Assembly: GCA_958298945.1 (NCBI GenBank)
Contig: OY282605.1
Span: 115,192,267 to 115,256,266, forward strand
From: Atherix ibis
Lineage: Eukaryota; Arthropoda; Insecta; Diptera; Athericidae
DNA length: 64,000 nucleotides
Reading direction: 5' to 3'
A program made the translations under genes and the position numbers. Below are positions 57,030 to 64,000 of the stretch, piece after piece. Below the pieces are notes generated by a model that saw nothing but the letters and a program-made list of their open reading frames with translations, ran no database searches and was not told the origin of the DNA. How positions within the stretch are numbered: the stretch's first letter is position 1; each line of letters begins with the position of its first letter.

Positions 57030-58007
57030 TTTATTTGAATTTTTTCTGTTGAAGTTTTTTTATAATAACTTTTAAATGAAATACAATTTTATAATTTATA
57101 TTTCTCTCAAAATTTACATCGTAGGACGGGCTGTGTGTGATGTGTCACCGTCTTGTTGGAACCACATGTTCTGTAGGCCTAAGTGATCAATTTCGGACAG
57201 AAGAAAGTTTTTCAACATGTGCCGATAGCGGTCACCAGTAACTGTTACAGCATTGCCTCCAGCATCATCAAAAAATATGGCCGGCCCGAATGCCCATACA
57301 GTTACTCTATGAAGGTGTCGTGTTTTTTGGTGTATCGGTTGAGGGTTTTCAGTGTCCTAAAAACGTCTATTCTGTTTATTAACAAAGATCACGATCGATT
57401 GAGGGTTTTCAGTGCCCAAAAAACGTCTATTCTGCTTCGTCGTTCATAATAATTTTTTGCTAAAAACGTCGGTCGTGTATACGAGCTGTAAAATTTGAGC
57501 ACCGCTGTTCATGGTCATTTTTCTGCAGCTGTTGGGTCAATTGAATTTTATACAGGTGAAAAATCAAATCTTTTTTGGGAAATTTTAATAAATCTTATGG
57601 AGATATTCCCAATTATTGTGCACGGCGTCGATGAGAGGTACCCGGACATTCAGCAACACTCTGCATCAGTGCATCAATCTTTTCAGGTTTCCGTTAGCTT
57701 AATTGTCCTTCATTATTTTCTTTGTCTCCTAGTGTATTCATATTTTCAAAAATATTCATTACACGCTGAATGGTTAAATTGCTCGGCATATGATAAAACC
57801 AAAAAATTTACGTAATATTCTGCAAATTGAACCATTATTTAAATAAAATGTTTTAATAATTTCAACACGTTGTTGCGGCGTTAGATGCTCCATAATAAAT
57901 TGTTATCGACATTTCTCAACGATTGTCAAATGCCAACAGACAAATGTCATCCAAACTAAAATGGCGGCCAAACAAAATCGCAAACTGGAACATATAAAAT
58001 CACCCTG
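57030..58007 (-). mobile_element. DD41D element, inverted relative of 51.3-52.9 kb
   Basis: On the minus strand it starts at 58007 (AGGGTGATTTTATATGTTCC) with MEHLTPQQRVEIIKTFYLNN near 57890. It continues through DALMQSVAECPGTSHRRRAQ, a stop, LGISPRS.., KKDLIFH and LYKIQLTQQLQKNDHEQRCS. The first catalytic block is broken near 57445-57420; then come NAVTVTGDRYRHMLKNFLLS (about 57260-57195) and NMWFQQDGDTSHTARPT near 57165-57125 (second D). The third block is missing. Plus-strand open frames here are shadows. Confidence 0.7.
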
Positions 58008-58190
58008 TATCAATTTTCCTTGAATTTTTTATTTTGTTTTCTTTTTTACCTTCTATTCCGTTTTGAACCTTTTACAATATTTACATAAATAAACAAATCA
58101 AATCTAGTACTTTACTCATTCCAATTCTATATATTGTACTTCGATCTTATACATACTTGAACCTTTTCCTTAATATTTTAACTTTTTCTG
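58008..58190 (-). repeat. Repeat B right half, inverted copy
   Basis: Reverse complement of 51325-51150 and of 12525-12350; directly abuts the DD41D terminus as in those copies. Confidence 0.7.
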
Positions 58191-58689
58191 GGGTAAAGGA
58201 TTAAGAATTGAGATTAAATAGGAAATTCATTGTCAACTGAGTAGTGTAACTTGCTATCAACCAGATCCACAAATTCTGGAGGAATTTTTACTGAATGTAC
58301 AGTTTTAGAATCCTCATCCGAGTAGTAAGTTGGCTAAGAGCCAATCTACCGCATTGTCGAGGTTCAGTCATTCTGAAATTCGAGTTGAAAAAAATACAAT
58401 TGCGAAAAAAATATGGAGCCGAATTGAATAGGTTCCTGAGTACTCGTATGAGACTGGGTGAATCTGCTCCACTATATAGCCGAATCGACCAGCCAGCTCA
58501 CAGCCAATTCTCGCATTCTCAAGCCCAGAGAACATAATTCATTCCAGCATTACTTGGCTCCACTTCGGGCATCGTTTTGTTATGCATCATAATGCAATGA
58601 CTAATGAGGAGTCAAAACACAACCAAAAATACCCACGTCTGGCCCCAAAACACAAACAAAAAAACCTACGTTGGCGCCATTCTGTTACG
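58191..58689. other. Unassigned, GC-richer patch
   Basis: 58290-58690 has near-balanced composition. An 80-codon plus frame at 58295-58537 shows no domain. Possibly old retroelement sequence; no motif supports this. Confidence 0.4.
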
Positions 58690-59550
58690 GTTTTAATAAA
58701 ATGCTGTGTGCATTTTATGAATTCTTTGGGATTAAAATTTGGATTAAAATAAATTTTACGAACGTAATGTGCTCTCTGAGTATGGTCATTACTGGCGATA
58801 CTCCTGTGAAACTTAACGTTCCTCTTCCTTTCTAACATCCCCAAAGAATTCATAGAAATCACATTAATTTTATTTAAACCATGACAACTTTTTATAACGA
58901 GCAACACACAAGCTATGAGTATTTGGATTATTTTTTTGCACAAAGGGAACAGGATTTTGGATTAAAGGGATTAGATTCGTGAGGAATTAGTACTTTTAGT
59001 GAACACAATAGTATAATACTGTGTTGCAGGTTACCATTTTGTTCTATAGGGCCAGTTTTGATCGGTTGTACAGTCTTTTTTCATTTCTTTTTGTATTTCA
59101 TGTGAGAATTCCAAGTAAGTCGTTTATTAAGTTTTAGTCCCAGGCAGCGTATTTTGTCTTTTGGTGGAATGATGTATATAATAGGTATATTGGGATTATG
59201 GGATTTTTGGCAGAGGGTGAAGGTAACATGAACACTTTTGTGATCATTTACTTTTACTCTTCACCTATTAAACCAGTCTAGAAGATTTTTGATATGGGAT
59301 TGTAGGTTTCTGCATGCTATTTGGATAATGGAGTAGGATATAACAATAGCGCCATCGTCAGTATAGGTAGTATTAGTTTAGTTGAGATATTCAAGGTATA
59401 AATATTGTATAGGAGTGGACCATTGATACTACCTTGAGGAACACCAGCTGCGATAGTGGATAACTGTAACATGAAAATAGCGTTGGAAGAGTTGTGATCT
59501 TTAAATAAGGAAGTATGTAAAGGGAAGGAAACTCTTGAGAATCGAGACAT
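58690..59550 (-). mobile_element. Jockey-like RT fragment
   Basis: The minus strand at 59470-59410 reads TIAAGVPQGSINGPLLYNIY (palm motif). At 59300-59110: NLLDWFNR-stop-RVKVNDHKSV, then HVTFTLCQKS and IPPKDKIRCLGLKLNKRLTW, the classic region after the palm of jockey-clade RTs. 58950-58700 contains the degraded tail and the same non-coding block as 12282-12340 in inverse orientation. Stops throughout. Confidence 0.75.
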
Positions 59551-59766
59551 TCAAAATACGTTTGTTACTAAAAACTACAATAAATTTCATTAAAATATTT
59601 TTTTAATGCATCAAAATTTAAAAAACTGTTAAATAATGCATCAAAATTGAGAAAATGTAGAAGGGGCCAATGAGAAATTTTCGATTTTTACCGGAAATTG
59701 AAATTGACCTAAGCCTACTATTGAGAGGTCAATATGCGTCGCTTACTGGTCCTACATTTAGGACCA
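59551..59766. other. Spacer leading into minisatellite
   Basis: Contains a short imperfect repeat ('AATGCATCAAAATTTA' / 'AATGCATCAAAATTGA', 59606-59662). 59724-59760 is a 37-bp block repeated beyond the far side of the minisatellite. Confidence 0.6.
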
Positions 59767-61337
59767 GAATGAACCTTGTATCTGAATAGACCTTGTATCT
59801 TTATGAACCTTGTATCTTTATGACCCTTGTATCTTTATGAACCTTGTGTCTTTATGAACCTTCTATCTTTATGAACCTTGTATCTTTATGAACCTTGTAT
59901 CTTTATGAACCTTGTATCTTTATGAACCTTGTATCTTTATGAACCTTGTATCTTTATGAACCTTGTATGTTTATGAACCTTATATCTTTATGAACCTTGT
60001 ATCTTTATGAACCTTGTTTCTTTATGAACCTTGTATCTTTATGAACCTTGTATCTTTATGAACCTTGTATCTTTATGAACCTTGTATCTTTATGAACCTT
60101 GTACGTTTATGAACCTTGTATCTTTATGAACCTTGTATGTTTATGAACCTTGTATCTTTATGAACCTTGTATCTTTATGAACCTTGTATCTTTATGAACC
60201 TTGTATCTTTATGACCCTTGTATCTTTATGAACCTTGTGTCTTTATGAACCTTCTATCTTTATGAACCTTGTATCTTTATGAACCTTGTATCTTTATGAA
60301 CCTTGTATCTTTATGAACCTTGTATCTTTATGAACCTTGTATCTTTATGAACCTTGTATGTTTATGAACCTTATATCTTTATGAACCTTGTATCTTTATG
60401 AACCTTGTTTCTTTATGAACCTTGTATCTTTATGAACCTTGTATCTTTATGAACCTTGTATCTTTATGAACCTTGTATCTTTATGAACCTTGTATCTTTA
60501 TGAACCTTGTATGTTTATGAACCTTGTATCTTTATGAACCTTGTATGTTTATGAACCTTGTATCTTTATGAACCTTGTATCTTTATGAACCTTGTATCTT
60601 TATGAACCTTGTATCTTTATGAACCTTGTATCTTTATGAACCTTGTATCTTTATGAACCTTGTATCTTTATGAACCTTGTATCTGAATGACCTTGTATTT
60701 TTATGAACTTTGTATCTTTATGAACCTTGTATCTTTATGAACCTTGTATCTTTATGAACCTTGTATCTTTATGAACCTTGTATCTTTATGAACCTTGTAT
60801 CTCTATGAACCTTGTATCTGAATTACCTTGTATCTTTATGAACCTTGTATCAGAATGACCTTGTATCTTTATGAACCTTGTATCTGAATGACCTTGTATC
60901 TGAATGACCTTGTATCTTTATGAACCTTGTATCTGAATGACCTTGTATCTTTATGAACCTTGTATCTGAATGACCTTGTATCTTTATGAACCTTGTATCT
61001 GAATGACCTTGTTTCTGAATGACCTTGTATCTGAATGACCTTGTATCTTTATGAACCTTGTATCTTTATGAACCTTGTATGTTTATGAACCTTGTATGTT
61101 TATGAACCTTGTATGTTTATGAACCTTGTATCTTTATGAACCTTGTATCTTTATCAACCTTGTATCTTTATGAACCTTGTATCTGAATGAATCTTGTATC
61201 TTTATGAACCTTGTATCTTTATGAACCTTGTATCTTTATGAACCTTGTATCTTTATGAACCTTGTATCTTTATGAACCTTGTATCTTTATGAACCTTGTA
61301 TCTTTATGAACCTTGTATCTGAATGAATCTTGTATCT
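59767..61337 (+). repeat. 17-bp minisatellite, about 92 units
   Basis: Tandem array of TATCTTTATGAACCTTG (17 bp) with variants TATGTTTATGAACCTTG and a 16-bp form TATCTGAATGACCTTG. The 16-bp form concentrates at about 60820-61040. Unit length is not a multiple of 3 and every frame meets stops, so it is non-coding. It lies between the cortactin 3' end and the Es2 5' side. The internal 391-bp higher-order duplication is described in findings. Confidence 0.97.
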
Positions 61338-62006
61338 ACCATGTAAGAGGTCAATATGCTTCGCTTTCTGGTCCAACATTTACATGTAGGATGAATGACC
61401 TGGATTTTTACGTAACTATAACTTGGCTGTGATATGAGTTGGTTTTATAGTTGTCCTTTGTCCAATAGTGGCTAAGCTTACGATATTTTCTCAATAACAA
61501 AGTAGGAAAACAAGAAAAGTTGAAAAAATTTATTTTATTCAATAACAGTCGTTAATTGTTTATAATAATTTGTTTAAAAAAAAAGTACAAATAATGTTTA
61601 CGAAAATTACAAAGAATATTTTTTTTTTAAAAAAACACATTAATACAAAATAATTATATTATAATTGAATTTTCCTCAGACGAATATATATTGCATTATA
61701 GAAAATAATTATAAACGGAAACAAAATATAATTGTATTAAAAATATTTCCACTTTGTCGAATCTTATAAAGATAAAAATATTCTATACTGCGTATAGGAA
61801 TAATAAATACATAAAATTTGAGATTTAATAAAATTGATAAAGAAACAAATACAAAATAAAATCAGAGTCAATTGTGTAAAACCTTTTTTTTTTTTTATAA
61901 AACATTTTTTACCAAACACTGTCGCATTGACGTTCAGTAGTACTATAATTTCCTAATGTAATTTGTCTTAGTCTTATTTTTATCCAATTCGTCGTCATCA
62001 ATTTTT
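61338..62006 (-). other. Probable cortactin 3' UTR and flank
   Basis: AT-rich sequence downstream of the cortactin stop (minus strand). 61346-61382 repeats the 37-bp block at 59724-59760. No other feature. Confidence 0.5.
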
Positions 62007-62090
62007 CTAGTTTTCTATAAGCTGAACGTAATTAGCTGGAAATAGTCCAAATTTATTTTTACACAAACCACGCCACCATCCTTTATCGAT
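62007..62090 (-). CDS. Cortactin: Cortactin exon 5 (end of SH3 and stop)
   Basis: Acceptor [27 protein letters not shown], then YVQLIEN and a TAG stop at 62009-62007. It supplies the GWW and FPANYV residues of the SH3 ligand pocket; without it the SH3 domain would be cut in half. Confidence 0.85.
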   Translation of the reverse strand: MDKGWWRGLCKNKFGLFPANYVQLIEN

Positions 62091-63913
62091 CTACATAGGC
62101 AAAAGAATAAAAATAGTTTTAGAAAATTATTGAAATCTGTAGAATATCTCTAGTCATTTTACCATTTCAATGTGCGTAATTACATCGTTTGGATCAAATG
62201 ATATTTCATCATTAGCGTCCGCTTGATAGTCGTATAGAGCAATAGCTTTGACGCCGGTATCTTCAATGTATTCCAAGGCAGTTTCTTCACTTTCTTCCGC
62301 TACTACTGCTTTGGGGGCAGTCGGTTCTTGCTGTTGCTCATATTCAGCCGGTGGTGCAACAATTTCTTCCGATACATGAGCACTGTAATCGGCCGGTACT
62401 GGTGAGATAGGAGCCGTTTCAGGATCTGGTTCAGGTTCAACCACTGGTTCAGGTTGCCGTTGCGGTTCCAGTTGTGGTTCTACTACAGGAATAACATCAG
62501 GCTGCACTAAAGTAACTTGAGACTGAACTGATGTAACTTGAGGCGGCACTGATGTAATTTGAGTCTCACCACGGTCGATTTTGATTGGTTCTTTTCGAGG
62601 CGCCGGATTCTCATTTGTTGGAGACTGCGCTTGATTAAAAGCGCTAATCGCATTTCCAATGCCACCTTCACGACCCGTATTAATCACATCTCTTCTTTGT
62701 GTGGGCTTTCTTTCTGGCTCGTCACTGCCGAAAATTTGCTTCTTAGCGGCAAGTTCACGGTCCTGTTTATCTTTTTCTACGCGCAAACGTTTCTGTTCTG
62801 CGGTTTTCTCTTTTATATCATCTTCCCTTTCTTTTGCAAGATTTTCAAATTTGTTGCGTAATGAAGATGGCTTAGCCGAGCCGATATCTGGTTTTACTTT
62901 TGTATAGTTCGTGCCGATTTGTTCTTTTTTTTCATCAAAACCTACCGCTGATTTGTCCATTCGATCACGTTGAACACCAAATTTTCCACCAAAACCCTTA
63001 AAACGATCAAAATGTTCAGTACAACAAATTTATTGTATATTGAATGTATTGAATTTGACAAAAACACTAACCACTTTATGATCAATTTGACTTTCATGTT
63101 TTGCAACAGATTCTATATGATCCCATCCTACAGCCGATTTATCTTTCCTATCTTCTTGAACACCAAATTTCCCTCCAAATCCTTTTGCGTAATCTAGAAT
63201 ATGCGTCACGTTTATGAAACAATCGACATATGTAAGAGCGAAAATTGTTTTTACCTTTTTGTGACTCGTGTTTCTCAAGTTTCTCAACGTGATCCCAACC
63301 AACTGCCGATTTGTCAACTCGATCTCTTTGTACACCGAATTTTCCACCGAAACCGGTCGCGTAGTCTTTTTGAGAACTGTGCTTTTCGACTTTTTCTTTA
63401 TAATCCCAGCCTTCTGCCGATTTATCGACCCGGTCTTTTTGTACACCAAATTTACCTCCGAAACCCTCGTTGTAATCTTTTTGTGATCCATGCTTTTCAA
63501 CTTTTCCAATATAATCATGACCAACCGCAGATTTATCCATACGGTCATGTTGAACTCCGAACTTACCACCATACCCATAACCCGGATTTATTTCATCACG
63601 TTCTTTTTGCTTTTTATCTGCGTCCGCTTTTGTCGTTTCGTCACGCAACTGCTGCATACTGTAAATAATACCAACAAAATAGCAAATGAAAACAATCGTT
63701 TCGTTATCTTATCAAGAATGCAAATTTTTTTCATATGACTCACTTAATGGTGCCGGCGGTTCTACCACTACCTTCGACCGTTTTGGAGCCCCATCTCTGC
63801 TCCTGTTCACTAACATCATTCACAAAGTCTGGATCTGTTTCCCAATCATCATCCTCCTGAACAGGAATAGGATTTATTTGCTTTACTTGGTGTCCTGCTG
63901 AAGCTTTCCACAT
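62007..63913 (-). CDS. Cortactin: Cortactin (five coding exons, 537 residues)
   Basis: Arp2/3- and F-actin-binding scaffold at the cell cortex. I join 63913-63744, 63658-63255, 63193-63072, 62996-62163 and 62090-62007. All introns are GT-AG, the phases are consistent and the total is 1614 nt. The start MWKASAGH (63911-63913) matches the family; an upstream in-frame ATG at 63940 would add nine residues and is less likely. Residues 20-24 are EDDDW, the acidic Arp2/3-binding motif. Cortactin repeats of 37 residues ([15 protein letters not shown]) lie at 85-121, 122-158, 159-195 and 196-232, with a partial fifth from 233. A charged helical segment and a P/E/V-rich linker follow. The SH3 domain (about 481-537) has ALYDYQA, then GWWRG and FPANYV. 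Confidence 0.93.
62163..62996 (-). CDS. Cortactin: Cortactin exon 4 (partial repeat, linker, most of SH3)
   Basis: Acceptor [28 protein letters not shown], then [20 protein letters not shown] (helical), the P/V/E/T-rich linker and [20 protein letters not shown]. Donor GTAAAA after ...HIEM. The TGA reached three codons later is intronic. Confidence 0.88.
63072..63193 (-). CDS. Cortactin: Cortactin exon 3 (end of repeat 3, repeat 4)
   Basis: Acceptor [27 protein letters not shown], then [19 protein letters not shown]; donor GTTAGT. The 61-bp intron before it is short, as is usual in insects. Confidence 0.88.
63255..63658 (-). CDS. Cortactin: Cortactin exon 2 (repeats 1 to most of 3)
   Basis: Acceptor TTTACAG; begins T-ATG-CAG ([18 protein letters not shown]) and ends KHESQK plus G before donor GTAAAA. 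Confidence 0.88.
63744..63913 (-). CDS. Cortactin: Cortactin exon 1
   Basis: [20 protein letters not shown], then [20 protein letters not shown] and [16 protein letters not shown]. Donor GTGAGT at 63743-63738. The apparent stop just after is intronic. Confidence 0.88.
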
Positions 63914-64000
63914 CCTGGTTAGCGTTTCCCCGTAATTCACTTCAATTTATCTAGACTTTAGACTCGGGAGTGGCCCAAACTACATTTGTTTTACAAAAAA

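Noticed and set aside
58587..58943. 118-codon minus-strand open frame
   Set aside because: Overlaps the degraded tail of a jockey-like fragment and a dispersed repeat; no domain or conserved pattern.
59767..61337. CRISPR-like regular repeat array
   Set aside because: Units are contiguous 16-17 bp repeats with no unique spacers, in a eukaryotic genome; it is a minisatellite.
62154..62960. Cortactin fragment ending at 62154 as the true C-terminus
   Set aside because: The SH3 domain would lack its GWW and FPANYV half, which is encoded in phase at 62090-62007 after a GT-AG intron.
63911..63940. Upstream ATG at 63940 as the cortactin start
   Set aside because: The family N-terminus is MWKASAGH, which begins at 63913; the nine extra residues have no support, though they cannot be excluded.
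1..64000. tRNA genes
   Set aside because: No paired A and B box sequences with a cloverleaf were recognised by eye; a dedicated tRNA search was not possible here.

Overview
The window looks like nuclear DNA of an insect, most likely a fly. It is very AT-rich, its genes have GT-AG introns, and it holds insect-type Sap47, Es2 and cortactin genes. It carries a dense load of decayed DNA transposons (several mariner families, DD41D 'rosa-like' Tc1/mariner, PIF/Harbinger, pogo/Tigger) and jockey-like or RNase-H-bearing LINE fragments. No species assignment is attempted.

Only three host genes are supported. (1) Sap47/SYAP1-like synapse-associated protein, + strand: four exons are visible between 16678 and 44003. 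They include the BSD domain and the C-terminal exon; the 5' exons lie outside the window or were not recognised. Its last intron (22287-43827, about 21.5 kb) holds many transposons. (2) Es2/DGCR14 (ESS2) splicing-associated protein, - strand, an intact uninterrupted 472-codon frame at 55031-56449. (3) Cortactin, - strand, reconstructed as five coding exons from 63913 to 62007 (537 residues) with the acidic N-terminus, 4.5 cortactin repeats and an SH3 domain completed by a small last exon.

Layout: 1-16.6 kb is intergenic or upstream intron, made of DD41D relics, RT fragments, a 5S-rRNA-like fragment, a mariner and a Harbinger element. 16.7-44.0 kb is Sap47, whose introns hold mariners, a Tigger, a LINE split by a mariner and long AT deserts. 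44-53 kb is AT-rich 3' sequence followed by mariners, RT fragments and a composite repeat. 53-58 kb is Es2 with a DD41D relic, bracketed by inverted copies of one repeat. 58-62 kb is an RT relic followed by a 1.57-kb 17-bp minisatellite. 62-64 kb is cortactin.

No new multi-gene system was found. The most unusual signals are a set of snap-back palindromes, several inside decaying transposons where sister copies suggest one arm is secondary; a higher-order 23-unit (391 bp) duplication inside the minisatellite; a mariner inserted at a TA inside a LINE with the host frame still readable across it; a 15-bp-TSD insertion of unknown type; and a 5S-rRNA-derived fragment. The three host genes have no evident functional link, although Sap47 (presynaptic) and cortactin (actin regulator) can both act at synapses.
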